Of a stretch of 64,000 bases of DNA, positions 42,338 through 50,328 are shown one piece after another. The notes beneath the pieces are model-generated. The model had not been told where the DNA came from, ran no database searches, and worked only from the letters and a program-made list of their open reading frames with translations. The DNA comes from Pseudomonas allokribbensis (GTDB taxonomy: Bacteria > Pseudomonadota > Gammaproteobacteria > Pseudomonadales > Pseudomonadaceae), in the NCBI RefSeq assembly GCF_014863605.1, contig NZ_CP062252.1, forward strand, positions 1,497,001-1,561,000. Reading direction: 5' to 3'. Made by a program: the position numbers and the translations under genes. Each line of letters opens with the position of its first letter. Position 1 is the stretch's first letter.

Positions 42338-42745
42338 TCAACGTTGCTGCAAAACCTTGAGCGCCGCCGAGGCCAGGAATCCGGAGCGGCTTTTCTCTTC
42401 CGGGTGGTGCAACACGTATTCATCGATACGATTGAGTAGATAGCCCGGCAATGTGATGTTGAGTTTCTGAGCTTTGCCCAGGTATTTGGTTACATCGATG
42501 TCCACCAACGCCCACGTGCAGCCAGCGTATTTTGGATTGGCGGCATGCAACGTGACCTTGTTGGCGGGCGGGATCGGTGAACCGTCTTCGGCCAGAATCT
42601 CGAAGTGGCCTTCGATGGCTTCTCGGGCCATGGCCATTGCGTCGTCCAGATCATCTCCAGCGGAGAAGCAGCCCGGAATATCCGGCACCTCCACTCCCCA
42701 GGCATGTCCTTCATCACCCATTGAAATCGCGATCGGGTAAAGCAT
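42338..42745 (-). CDS. hicB: HicB family antitoxin
   Basis: 135 residues with AGGAGG upstream. The degenerate RNase H-like HicB domain is seen in AWGVEVPDIPGCFSAGDDLD, then AREAIEGHFEILAEDGSPIP. The C-terminal 50 residues form a ribbon-helix-helix DNA-binding domain (LNITLPGYLLNRIDEYVLHH). It should inactivate HicA and repress the operon. It follows hicA by 36 bases on the same strand. Confidence 0.92.
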   Translation of the reverse strand: MLYPIAISMGDEGHAWGVEVPDIPGCFSAGDDLDDAMAMAREAIEGHFEILAEDGSPIPPANKVTLHAANPKYAGCTWALVDIDVTKYLGKAQKLNITLPGYLLNRIDEYVLHHPEEKSRSGFLASAALKVLQQR

Positions 42746-42781
42746 ATGTGTTGTCCTCCTGGACGCTGCTGACCGAGCGAG

Positions 42782-42961
42782 TCAAAGCAACGCCTGCTGC
42801 AAAATACTGATGGCCGTTTTCTTGAGCAGATCTTTCTTCGGGTGAGGCACCGTAACCAGACCAGGTTTGGTCGGATGCTTGAAGTGATGATGACTACCCT
42901 TGATCCGCACCAGATACCAACCGTCTGCGACGAGTTGGCCAATTAGAAAACGGCTATTCAC
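42782..42961 (-). CDS. hicA: HicA family mRNA interferase toxin
   Basis: 59 residues from a GTG start at 42961, easily missed because of its size. It reads MNSRFLIGQLVADGWYLVRI, then KGSHHHFKHP and VPHPKKDLLKKTAISILQQA, the double-stranded-RNA-binding-like HicA fold with the catalytic histidine in KGSHHHF. The toxin cleaves mRNA until bound by HicB. Its AAGGAGG ribosome site lies only 4 bases from the GTG and can fold into ACACC-N7-GGTGT, so translation is probably held low. Confidence 0.9.
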   Translation of the reverse strand: MNSRFLIGQLVADGWYLVRIKGSHHHFKHPTKPGLVTVPHPKKDLLKKTAISILQQALL

Positions 42962-42987
42962 AACACCTCCTTGTGGTGTGCTTGGTG

Positions 42988-43018
42988 GGTACTATACCTA
43001 CGATTTTTTCTCGATCAA
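42988..43018 (-). promoter_or_regulatory. hicAB promoter with overlapping inverted repeat
   Basis: On the minus strand TTGATC, 16 bases and TATAGT form the promoter about 30 bases before hicA. The inverted repeat GGTA-CTA-TACC (42988-42998) overlaps the -10 box and is a likely HicB site. Confidence 0.6.
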
Positions 43019-43040
43019 CACTATAACCACCGAGCGGTCA

Positions 43041-43250
43041 TCATCCTTTGATGGAGCTGGTGTTCACGAAGGAGTCTAGGCGGGGATACTTCAGCAGGAT
43101 TGGGAGTGTATTGCGGGCCGTTTCCATGAAATCCAATGGGTTGGTGTTGAGGCTGAACAGACGTGGGTCCCTGATCAAAGTAAATTTTTGAGGCAGGTTC
43201 TAACTCCAATATTTTGGGGCTTATCCCGATTTGGGCGCGATAACCCACAG
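43041..43250 (-). pseudogene. possible decayed protein-coding remnant
   Basis: One minus-strand frame reads like a protein fragment (KFTLIRDPRLFSLNTNPLDF, then METARNTLPILLKYPRLDSF, ending NTSSIKG) but is broken by stop codons and has no start or ribosome site. Another frame is open for 75 residues (43021-43248) but has an unlikely composition. I do not know the parent gene. It may equally be a conserved non-coding repeat. Confidence 0.3.
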
Positions 43251-43324
43251 TTAAATGGAGTTAAGCAGTCGAAGTAATGTCCGCCCCCGGCGTATTGGGG
43301 GGATTCGCTCCAAATCCCAGACAC

Positions 43325-43354
43325 AAAAAAACCGGCCATCAAGGCCGGTTTTTT
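43325..43354 (-). terminator. terminator after tRNA-Gly
   Basis: Arms AAAAACCGGCC and GGCCGGTTTTT with loop ATCAA and flanking A and T runs lie 49 bases past the 3' end of the tRNA gene. Confidence 0.85.
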
Positions 43355-43402
43355 CTGTTTCCGTATCCCCCGTCAAACCACGACGCAGGACATAAATTCG
43401 AT

Positions 43403-43476
43403 TGGAGCGGGTGAAGGGAATCGAACCCTCGTTATCAGCTTGGGAAGCTGGAGTAATGCCATTATACGACACCCGC
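43403..43476 (-). tRNA. tRNA-Gly (anticodon CCC)
   Basis: 74 bases including an encoded CCA. The acceptor arms GCGGGTG and CACCCGC pair fully, the T loop is GGTTCGATTCC, and the anticodon loop TTCCCAA gives CCC (reads GGG glycine codons). The T stem has a G-rich and C-rich pair (GAGGG/CCCTT with one wobble). The gene is monocistronic with its own terminator. tRNA genes are common integration sites, but no duplicated 3' end was found nearby. Confidence 0.93.
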
Positions 43477-43645
43477 TCAGAGCGGCTGACTTTGTACCAG
43501 ACTCGGCCACGGATTTGAAGTTTTCTTTGCGTGTGGCGAGCGGAAAAGCCTGAATCAGAGCCAGATCGGTCAATCACGGGCAAGCGCTACGGGCTGGAGG
43601 ACGGCTGAATCTCAGCCTCGCAGGCTTGCTCGCGACGACACTGTT

Positions 43646-44530
43646 TCAAATGGCCAATGCATGGTGATCCTGGACTAACGGGTAACGCGTTCGGCTGGCC
43701 TGTTGCGCCGGTTTCAGGAAACCGAGCAGGGCGTTCTGGCTGTCACGGCAGGCCGACTTGTGTTCCATGTCGAGGAAGTGACCAGTGGCTTGCAGGGTGG
43801 TGAAGGTACTCTGCGCCACATGGTTGCCGAACAGGCGCGCATCTTCGGCGGCGGTGTATTCGTCCCATTCGCCGTTCATGAACAGCACAGGTACGTTGAT
43901 TTTCTTCGCCGCGTTCAAATAGCACTGGCGATCACTGTGCAGCACGTTGCTGATGTGAAAGTGCATCTGCCCGTATTCGTGCTCGGCGAGGCTGCTGACA
44001 TGGCGATAGTTGAAGCGCTTGAACAGCGACGGCAGGTGTTTGCCGATGGTGTTGTTGACCAAATGGCCAACCCGGTCGCCGTCGCGTTTACCGAGGCATT
44101 CGACGCCGCGCTCAAGGTAATCGAGCATGTGCGCGTTGACCACCGGAGAGAACGAGCTGATCACGGCTTTTTCGATGCGCCGGGGTTGGTGCGCAAGGGC
44201 GACCATGGTCGCGGCGCCACCCCAGGAAAACGACAGCACGTGTTCGGCCGCGAAGTGGTCGATCAGCTCCAGCAGGATCAGACCTTCGACTTCTTTCGTC
44301 AGATGTTTCTCGTGGCGGTTATGGACTTTCGACTTGCCCGCGTAGGGCTGGTCGTAGCAGACCACGTTGAATTGCGGGTGCAGATTTTTCACGGTTTGTG
44401 CAAACGACGCAGTCGTGGCCATCGAGCCGTTGACCAGGATGATGGTCTTTTCTGCGGCGTCTGCGCGATAGAACTCCGTGTAAACCCGATACTGACCCTG
44501 TATATCCAGCACAGCGATTTCTGGCCTCAT
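43646..44530 (-). CDS. phaG: (R)-3-hydroxyacyl-ACP thioesterase/transacylase PhaG
   Basis: 294 residues from the ATG at 44530 (MRPEIAVLDIQGQYRVYTEF) with AGGAG upstream. It matches PhaG from start to end: IILVNGSMATTASFAQTVKN, the nucleophile elbow SFSWGGAAT, GKHLPSLFKRFNYRHVSSLA, NGEWDEYTAAEDARLF and the terminal ATGHFLDME histidine. PhaG diverts 3-hydroxyacyl-ACP from fatty acid synthesis to medium-chain polyhydroxyalkanoate when cells grow on sugars; RhlA of rhamnolipid synthesis is a close relative. An 18-base inverted repeat lies about 205 bases upstream. Confidence 0.92.
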   Translation of the reverse strand: MRPEIAVLDIQGQYRVYTEFYRADAAEKTIILVNGSMATTASFAQTVKNLHPQFNVVCYDQPYAGKSKVHNRHEKHLTKEVEGLILLELIDHFAAEHVLSFSWGGAATMVALAHQPRRIEKAVISSFSPVVNAHMLDYLERGVECLGKRDGDRVGHLVNNTIGKHLPSLFKRFNYRHVSSLAEHEYGQMHFHISNVLHSDRQCYLNAAKKINVPVLFMNGEWDEYTAAEDARLFGNHVAQSTFTTLQATGHFLDMEHKSACRDSQNALLGFLKPAQQASRTRYPLVQDHHALAI

Positions 44531-44734
44531 GTCATAAGACTCCTGGCAAGCAAGCGGGTATGCGCGCAAATAGAGATTGCACGAGCTTTGTGACAGGTAG
44601 GCATACGCCTGGAATTTTGGAGCCCATGTCGATCCGTTACGGCAGGTCGACGGGTATTGTTATTGGCGGGCAGTCTGTCGGCTGAGGCGGAGCCTTGAGG
44701 CTCTCTACCGACAAAAAGTTTCTTAGAAGTTATG

Positions 44735-44752
44735 TGTGACTCATCGGTCACA
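44735..44752. promoter_or_regulatory. inverted repeat in the phaG-rsuA gap
   Basis: TGTGAC-TCATCG-GTCACA is a perfect 6-6-6 inverted repeat in the 315-base gap between the rsuA-type gene and phaG. The gap holds no gene that I can support. The site could bind a dimeric regulator of phaG; the regulator is unknown. Confidence 0.4.
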
Positions 44753-44845
44753 ATTTGGCCGACGTCCTGATTCAAGCAGGGGGATCCGGATCGCGCAAGT
44801 GCCGTTGGTAAATTGTTCGACAACTTCTGCTGAGCGGTCGGCTGC

Positions 44846-45538
44846 TTAGAACAAATGAATCTCTTCGGTGCGCAAGGCGCGGTACTCGCCCGGTTTTAGC
44901 GCGTGATCCAGCGGCAGCGGGCCCATGGATTCGCGGTGCAGGCGCAGCACTTTGTTGTTGAAGTGGCCGAACATGCGCTTCACCTGGTGGTAGCGTCCCT
45001 CGACGATGCTCAGTCGCGCCGTTCGCGGGCCGAGCAGCTCCAGCTGCGCCGGTTGGGTGGTCAGGTCCTCGAAGGCGAAGTAGATCCCCTCGGCGAACTT
45101 GATCGCATATTCCGGGCCGATGTCCTGTTCGGTCTCGACGTAATAGACCTTCGGCAGTTTGGTCTGCGGCTGGGTCAGGCGCCGGGACCAGGTGCCGTCG
45201 TTGGTGATCAGCATCAGGCCGGTGGTGTTGAAGTCCAGGCGCCCGGCGATGTGCAGGTCGTCCTTGTCCGGCTCGTGGATCAGGTCGAGGACGGTCGGGT
45301 GCTCGGGATCGCGTGTGGCGCTGACGCAGCCCTGCGGTTTGTACAACATGAAATAGCGCGCCGGTTTGCCGCTTTGCAGCACTTCGTCGTCGACTTCGAC
45401 ACGGCTGAATTCCAGGACTTCGCTGTGAGGGTCGCTGACGACTTTTCCGTCGATGCGCACGCGCTTTTCCACCAGCAACAGGCGAACCTGCTTGCGGTTG
45501 TAGCGGGGCAGGTTACTGAGGAAACGGTCGACGCGCAT
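44846..45538 (-). CDS. rsuA: 16S rRNA pseudouridine(516) synthase
   Basis: 230 residues. The N-terminal S4 domain is MRVDRFLSNLPRYNRKQVRL and the catalytic domain has HIAGRLDFNTTGLMLITNDG, whose aspartate is the pseudouridine synthase nucleophile, then PKVYYVETE and EGRYHQVKRMF. Length and the short S4 domain match RsuA rather than RluB/E/F. It modifies U516 of 16S rRNA during small-subunit assembly. Confidence 0.9.
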   Translation of the reverse strand: MRVDRFLSNLPRYNRKQVRLLLVEKRVRIDGKVVSDPHSEVLEFSRVEVDDEVLQSGKPARYFMLYKPQGCVSATRDPEHPTVLDLIHEPDKDDLHIAGRLDFNTTGLMLITNDGTWSRRLTQPQTKLPKVYYVETEQDIGPEYAIKFAEGIYFAFEDLTTQPAQLELLGPRTARLSIVEGRYHQVKRMFGHFNNKVLRLHRESMGPLPLDHALKPGEYRALRTEEIHLF

Positions 45539-45571
45539 GATCAGGAATCGGCAGGTAGCGGGGCGCGCATC

Positions 45572-45790
45572 TTACGGGATCGACGGCTTGGCCGCTTGCA
45601 GTTGCGCCTCGACCTGGGCGCAACGCGGGCACAGACAGGATTGGTCGCGCAGTTCCGGCGGCAGGGCTTCGAGCACTGCCGGGTCGATGCTCACGCCGTA
45701 GCACCAGCAGGCACGGTCGGCGGTGCGCGGGTCGGCCAGAGTGCAGTCGTTGCGGGCGCCGCAGGCCGGGCAGAGGTCAGGTTTGTTCAT
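45572..45790 (-). CDS. cysteine-rich CWC family protein
   Basis: 72 residues from the ATG at 45790 (MNKPDLCPACGARNDC); an ATG at 45802 that overlaps the upstream cyclase stop is an alternative. The pattern CPACGARNDC, then CWCYG, then CLCPRC is the CWC zinc-ribbon-like family of unknown function. It sits 5 bases after the cyclase gene and is probably cotranscribed and perhaps translationally coupled with it. Confidence 0.82.
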   Translation of the reverse strand: MNKPDLCPACGARNDCTLADPRTADRACWCYGVSIDPAVLEALPPELRDQSCLCPRCAQVEAQLQAAKPSIP

Positions 45791-45794
45791 GTTG

Positions 45795-47282
45795 TCAGGC
45801 ATAGGTCGATTGGTGCATTTCCACGCAGGTGCGGTTGCGGCCGGTCTGTTTGGCCCGGTACATCGCATGATCGGCCCGGGACAGCAGGCTGTGCAAGGTG
45901 TCATCCCGTTGCAGGGTGGTGGCGCCGATGCTGACCGTCAGATTCAGGGTGTGACCGTTGTAGGCATAGTCCTGCTGTTCGACGTGTTGGCGGATCTTCT
46001 CGGCAATCTTCTGACCGGTCTCGCCGTCGGTGTCCTTCAGCAGAACGATAAATTCCTCACCGCCCCAACGGCAGACGATGTCGGAATGGCGCAGGCAGCT
46101 TTGCAGGTCCCGGGCAAAACCGATCAAAACCTGATCGCCGGCCATGTGCCCGTAGGTGTCGTTCAACACCTTGAAGTGATCGAGATCCAGCAGCAACGCC
46201 GTCAATGGTTTCGGCTCACGGTGAGCTTCGTGCAGAGCTTGCACGGCGAGCAGGTCGAAACCGCGCCGGTTGGGCAGTTCGGTCAGGCTGTCGAGGGTGG
46301 CCTGGGCCTGGATCTTTTCCTGATAGCGCCGGATCAACCGGTTGACCAGGGCCAGCACGATCAGCGTCACCAACAGGCAGATCAGCAGATTGAGGTACAG
46401 CGACTGGCGGATTTCGCTGAGCGCGCCGTCTTCGCGTTTATCGACGAACAGGTACCAGTTCAGCTCCGGAATGAACCGCACGTTGAGGAAATGTCCCTGA
46501 CCGTGTGCGGAATATTCGTAGCTGCCGCTGTGAGGTTTGGGCAACTGGGCGACCAGGCTTTTCATGCTGTCGAGATCCGTCAGGCTTTTCCCGACCCGCG
46601 CACCTTCCGGCCCGCCCTCGGCGCCGGTCAGTACCAGCCGGCCGAAGGTGTCGACGAAGTAAACGCTGCGTTGATAGCGCTGCTGGTACTTGTCGATCAG
46701 CTTGATGACCGCATCCACGGTCAGCCCCACGCCGGCGGCGCCGATGAAGCGATCGTTGTAGTCGTAGACCTTGTAGTTGATGAAGAAGGTCATGTTGTCT
46801 TTGTTGGCCAGGTCCGGGTCGACGTTGATCTCGTACGGATCCTTCATGTCGCGCACGCGGAAGTACCAGGCGTCGCGCGGCTCGTCGATTTTCACCTGCT
46901 TGAGCACGCCCTTGGCGTGGTAGTAGGTGTGGCTGCTGTTGGAGACGAAGAACGCCGTGTAGGCGCCGTAATGAGTCATGACCTCGTCGAGATAGCGGGT
47001 CATCTGATCACTGTCTTTCTCACCGTTCACCACCCAGTCGCGCATGAAGGTGTCGCGGGACATCATCGAGGAAATAAGGATCGGTCTGACGAGGTCTTTC
47101 TGGATTTCCGAATACACCGTATCGGACGTCAGCGGCAGTTCGGTGTTGACGATGTTGTCGCGGATCGACGCCCGCGAGGCGTAGTAGCTGAGCAGCGAGG
47201 TGGCGAGGAAGCCTGCGCCGAGGAGGGCGACCAGCGTCAGTACCAGCGAACGTTGGGAGTAAAACGCAGATCTGAGCGGCAT
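45795..47282 (-). CDS. membrane diguanylate cyclase with periplasmic dCache domain
   Basis: 495 residues from the ATG at 47282. An N-terminal helix (SLVLTLVALLGAGFLATSLL) and a second helix near residue 300 (LLICLLVTLIVLALV) bracket a periplasmic double-Cache sensor (FFVSNSSHTYYHAKG, WYFRVRDMKDPYEINVDPDL, FINYKVYDYNDRFIGAAGVG). The GGDEF domain has an intact GGEEF at about 407-411 and the I-site R398-H-S-D401. It should make cyclic di-GMP in response to a small extracellular ligand. A small CWC protein gene follows directly. Confidence 0.92.
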   Translation of the reverse strand: MPLRSAFYSQRSLVLTLVALLGAGFLATSLLSYYASRASIRDNIVNTELPLTSDTVYSEIQKDLVRPILISSMMSRDTFMRDWVVNGEKDSDQMTRYLDEVMTHYGAYTAFFVSNSSHTYYHAKGVLKQVKIDEPRDAWYFRVRDMKDPYEINVDPDLANKDNMTFFINYKVYDYNDRFIGAAGVGLTVDAVIKLIDKYQQRYQRSVYFVDTFGRLVLTGAEGGPEGARVGKSLTDLDSMKSLVAQLPKPHSGSYEYSAHGQGHFLNVRFIPELNWYLFVDKREDGALSEIRQSLYLNLLICLLVTLIVLALVNRLIRRYQEKIQAQATLDSLTELPNRRGFDLLAVQALHEAHREPKPLTALLLDLDHFKVLNDTYGHMAGDQVLIGFARDLQSCLRHSDIVCRWGGEEFIVLLKDTDGETGQKIAEKIRQHVEQQDYAYNGHTLNLTVSIGATTLQRDDTLHSLLSRADHAMYRAKQTGRNRTCVEMHQSTYA

Positions 47283-47489
47283 TGGCAATTCCGTCGACGG
47301 TGGCCCGATGGCAGCATTCTAGTGGCAGTGACGGGGAAAAGGTTGCGGCATATTGGTCTGAAATGAGCCGCCTGTTGCGCCGCTGATCCGAAGGGCGCTG
47401 GAAGTTGGCACTCGGTAGCGGTTTGCCAGTCAAAACTCTTGTCAGCCGGTCTGTGCCGACTGCTGTCGCAGGTCTTTCAGGAGGCCGTC

Positions 47490-47753
47490 ATGCGTATTTC
47501 AAAATGGCTGCGTCGGGGGCTGCTGGGAGCAGTACTCGGTCTTGGGCTGTCCGGTTGTTACTACTATGGTGGCGGCTACGATGTTTACTCCCCGCCTTAC
47601 TACTACCCCGGTTACTACTCGCCCTATTACTACGGTGGATATTACGGGCCGCGCTACTACGGTGGCGGCCGCTATTACTACGGCGGCTATGGGTATCGTG
47701 GGGGTTACGGACGGGGTTATCACGGCGGTGGATACCACGGCGGCCACCACTAA
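47490..47753 (+). CDS. tyrosine/glycine-rich small lipoprotein, copy 1
   Basis: 87 residues from the ATG at 47490 with AGGAGG upstream. The signal peptide ends LGLGLSGC, a lipobox. The mature part is almost only Y, G, P and a few R and H (CYYYGGGYDVYSPPYYYPGY, then GYHGGGYHGGHH). Low-complexity YG proteins of this kind are found on cell surfaces, but no function is known. It shares its ribosome-site context (aggaggccgtc/gcc) and lipobox with the next gene, so the two look like diverged paralogues. Confidence 0.78.
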   Translation: MRISKWLRRGLLGAVLGLGLSGCYYYGGGYDVYSPPYYYPGYYSPYYYGGYYGPRYYGGGRYYYGGYGYRGGYGRGYHGGGYHGGHH

Positions 47754-47931
47754 TCAGTAGCTGAATGACGGCGTTTGCCGATGAACAAGATTTCATGAAT
47801 CACTTGTATCAAGTTGTTACTGAAACGCACCAGATTCGGAAAACGCTGTCAGATATTTCGTCAGTCGCCGAATGAAAGACTGACGCCTGCCAGCGTCGCT
47901 GGTGTGGCTACCCGCGGTCCAGGAGGCCGCC

Positions 47932-48333
47932 ATGTATCGCCGAATTCTTCTGCTTGCCGTGATGCTTTTTTCGATTGGCGGTTGCGTCCCTTATTCCTAT
48001 GGAGATGGCTACTACACCTCAGAGGTCTACACCTCCCAGTCTCCTTCGTACTACAACAGCGGTGGCACTTATTACAGCGGCGGCAGCACCTACTATTCGG
48101 CCCCGCGTTACTACCAGCCAGCGCCGCGCTATTACCAACCGGCTCCACGTTATTACTCGGCGCCTCGTTACTACCAACCGGCCCCGCGCTATTACGAGAG
48201 CCGCCGCTGGCATGGCGATGATCGCGGACGCTGGGATGGCCACCGTCGCGGTGGTTGGGATGATCACCGGGGTCGTGGCGACTATGACCGCCATAGCGGA
48301 CGCGGCGATCACTGGCGCGGTAACCGCTGGTAA
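47932..48333 (+). CDS. tyrosine-rich repeat lipoprotein, copy 2
   Basis: 133 residues from the ATG at 47932. The signal peptide ends MLFSIGGC, a lipobox. Residues 54-88 hold the repeats YYSAPR and YYQPAPR, five units in all, followed by a basic/acidic tail rich in R, H, D, G and W (RWDGHRRGGWDDHRGRGDYD). The tyrosine-proline repeat and charged tail suggest an adhesive or cell-wall-binding surface protein; this is inference. A terminator follows. Confidence 0.78.
   Translation: MYRRILLLAVMLFSIGGCVPYSYGDGYYTSEVYTSQSPSYYNSGGTYYSGGSTYYSAPRYYQPAPRYYQPAPRYYSAPRYYQPAPRYYESRRWHGDDRGRWDGHRRGGWDDHRGRGDYDRHSGRGDHWRGNRW
48091..48195 (+). repeat. in-frame tandem repeats coding YYSAPR/YYQPAPR
   Basis: Units of 18 and 21 bases (TACTATTCGGCCCCGCGT and CTACCAGCCAGCGCCGCG types) alternate as S, Q, Q, S, Q. 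The codons of the copies differ, so the array is not a recent slippage product, but unit number could still vary between strains. Confidence 0.8.
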
Positions 48334-48341
48334 CTACCCGC

Positions 48342-48373
48342 AAAAAAGCGGCGCATTGAGCGCCGCTTTTTTT
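48342..48373. terminator. bidirectional terminator after the repeat lipoprotein
   Basis: Arms AAAGCGGCGC and GCGCCGCTTT with loop ATTGA and flanking A and T runs separate the lipoprotein gene from the convergent enoyl-CoA-hydratase-family gene. Confidence 0.88.
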
Positions 48374-48384
48374 GTGCCCGGATT

Positions 48385-49497
48385 TCAGTAACTGGAGAGG
48401 TCCGCCAACGGGTGCCGCCCCTCCCAGACCTTGTGAAAGTGCGCCTCGACCACCGCATCCGGCACCCGTGTGATGTCCGGCCAATGCCAGTGCGGTTTGT
48501 GATCCTTGTCGATCAAACGCGACCGAACCCCTTCGCTGAACTCCGGATGCCGGCAGCAATTGAGGCTCAGGGTGTATTCCATCTGAAAGACTTCGGCCAG
48601 CGACAAGTGGCGGGCGCGGACAATCTGCTCCCAGACCAGATGCGCGGTCAGCGGCGAGCCTTCGCTCATGGTTTTCGCCGCCCGGGCAATCAAAAGATCG
48701 TTGCTGTCCCGTTGCAGGCTGATGGCTTTCCAGGCGCAGGTCACGTCGCTGACATCCAGCAGTTCATCGATCTGCCGACGGCGCGGCAACCACTGCGCTT
48801 CCGGCATCTGCGCCACCGCTTCCTGCTGCAACGCCTTGAGCAGGCTGTTGAGTTGCATGGCGGTCTGTTCCTGCCAGTTCAGTTGCAGCAGGCCATCGAT
48901 CAGTTCCTGCTGCTGTTCGTCGAGCAGGAAGCGGTCGGCCAGATCCAGATCGATCGCATCGCGACCGTTCATGTGCGCGCCGGTCAAACCAAGGAACAAA
49001 CCGAGCTTGCCCGGCAGTCTTGACAGAAACCAACTGGCACCGACATCCGGGTACAGGCCGATGCTGATTTCCGGCATCGCCAGACGACTGCTCGGCGTGA
49101 CGATCCGGATGCTCGCGCCTTGCAGCAGACCCATGCCGCCGCCCAGCACATAACCATGGCCCCAGCAGATCAACGGTTTCGGGTAGGTGTGCAGGCTGTA
49201 GTCCAGCCGGTATTCAGCGTTGAAAAACTGTGCGGCCAGCGGCGGCACTTCGCCGGGGTGTGCGCGACAGGCCTCCACCAGGCTGCGCACCTCGCCACCG
49301 GCACAGAAGGCCTTGGCGCCATTGCCGCGCAGCAGCACGCAGACGATTTGCGGATCCTTGGTCCAGGCGTTCAGTTTGTCGCTCAGGGCATGGATCATCG
49401 GCAGGGACAGCGCATTGAGCGACTTTTCGGCATCCAGACTGGCCACGCCGATGCGCGCGCCGTCGGTGCCGGTGAGTTCTTCGAAGTGCAGATTCAT
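48385..49497 (-). CDS. 3-hydroxyisobutyryl-CoA hydrolase-type crotonase family enzyme
   Basis: 370 residues. The crotonase fold is seen in LDAEKSLNALSLPMIHALSD, VLLRGNGAKAFCAGGEVRSL (oxyanion hole), HGYVLGGGMGLLQGASIRI and AMPEISIGLYPDVGASWFLS. The extra C-terminal part (LVWEQIVRARHLSLAEVFQM, then DKDHKPHWHWPDI) distinguishes 3-hydroxyisobutyryl-CoA hydrolases from plain enoyl-CoA hydratases. It would act in valine catabolism. No valine genes adjoin it. The start has GAGG upstream. In P. aeruginosa crotonase-family genes also lie beside ung. Confidence 0.85.
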   Translation of the reverse strand: MNLHFEELTGTDGARIGVASLDAEKSLNALSLPMIHALSDKLNAWTKDPQIVCVLLRGNGAKAFCAGGEVRSLVEACRAHPGEVPPLAAQFFNAEYRLDYSLHTYPKPLICWGHGYVLGGGMGLLQGASIRIVTPSSRLAMPEISIGLYPDVGASWFLSRLPGKLGLFLGLTGAHMNGRDAIDLDLADRFLLDEQQQELIDGLLQLNWQEQTAMQLNSLLKALQQEAVAQMPEAQWLPRRRQIDELLDVSDVTCAWKAISLQRDSNDLLIARAAKTMSEGSPLTAHLVWEQIVRARHLSLAEVFQMEYTLSLNCCRHPEFSEGVRSRLIDKDHKPHWHWPDITRVPDAVVEAHFHKVWEGRHPLADLSSY

Positions 49498-49629
49498 CGT
49501 GACCTCGATCGGGAATTTGAACGATCAGTATGATCGCTGTGTGGGAAAGTGCCGGATCTGCGTCAGATCAATTGACAAGCGTGGTCGGCTTTCCTAGGGT
49601 TCGCCCCATTGTTTTTGCCGGGTATGACC

Positions 49630-50325
49630 ATGACTGCTGACGACCGTATCAAACTCGAACCGAGCTGGAAGGAGGCACTGCGTGCCGAATTCGACCAGCC
49701 CTACATGGCAGAGTTGCGCACTTTTCTGCAGCAGGAGCGGGCGGCCGGCAAGGAAATCTATCCGCCGGGCCCGATGATTTTCAATGCGCTGAACTCGACG
49801 CCGCTGGACAAGGTGAAAGTGGTCATCCTCGGCCAGGACCCTTACCACGGCCCGGGCCAGGCCCACGGCTTGTGCTTCTCGGTGCAACCGGGCGTGCCGG
49901 CGCCGCCGTCGCTGGTCAACATTTATAAAGAGTTGAAACGCGACCTGAACATCGACATCCCCAACCACGGCTATCTGCAGAGCTGGGCCGATCAGGGCGT
50001 GTTGATGCTCAACACCACCATGACCGTCGAGCGTGCCAACGCCAATGCGCACAAGGACAAGGGCTGGCAGTTCTTTACGGACCGGATCATCGAGGTGGTC
50101 AGCCAACAGCAACCGCATCTGGTGTTCATGCTTTGGGGCGCGCATGCGCAGAGCAAGCAGAAGCTGATCGATGCCACCAAGCATCTGGTGCTGACGTCGG
50201 TGCACCCGTCGCCGCTGTCGGCCTATCGCGGTTTCCTCGGCTGCGGGCACTTCAGCCGTACCAACAAATTCCTTGAGCAGAATGGCGAAGCGCCGATCGA
50301 GTGGCGTTTGCCGTCGGTGGTCTGA
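49630..50325 (+). CDS. ung: uracil-DNA glycosylase
   Basis: 231 residues from the ATG at 49630; the ATG at 49624 adds two residues. Family 1 UDG motifs are complete: [14 protein letters not shown] (water-activating aspartate), [10 protein letters not shown] and [11 protein letters not shown] (histidine and leucine of the intercalation loop). It removes uracil from DNA in base-excision repair. It is the first gene of the segment that keeps the P. aeruginosa PA0750-PA0764 order. Confidence 0.95.
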   Translation: MTADDRIKLEPSWKEALRAEFDQPYMAELRTFLQQERAAGKEIYPPGPMIFNALNSTPLDKVKVVILGQDPYHGPGQAHGLCFSVQPGVPAPPSLVNIYKELKRDLNIDIPNHGYLQSWADQGVLMLNTTMTVERANANAHKDKGWQFFTDRIIEVVSQQQPHLVFMLWGAHAQSKQKLIDATKHLVLTSVHPSPLSAYRGFLGCGHFSRTNKFLEQNGEAPIEWRLPSVV

Positions 50326-50328
50326 TCT

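Noticed and set aside
36071..43476. genomic island integrated at tRNA-Gly(CCC)
   Set aside because: Accessory content fits, but no integrase is present. The only partial match to the tRNA 3' end (AGCGGGTGA near 42192) is too short to call an attachment site.
43251..43583. 110-codon minus-strand open frame across the tRNA
   Set aside because: It reads straight through the tRNA-Gly gene and its terminator.
44735..44752. CRP/Vfr site upstream of phaG
   Set aside because: TGTGA and TCACA are 8 bases apart here, not the required 6.
45723..47366. 547-codon open frame opposite the dCache-GGDEF gene
   Set aside because: Shadow of the cyclase gene; no recognisable motif.
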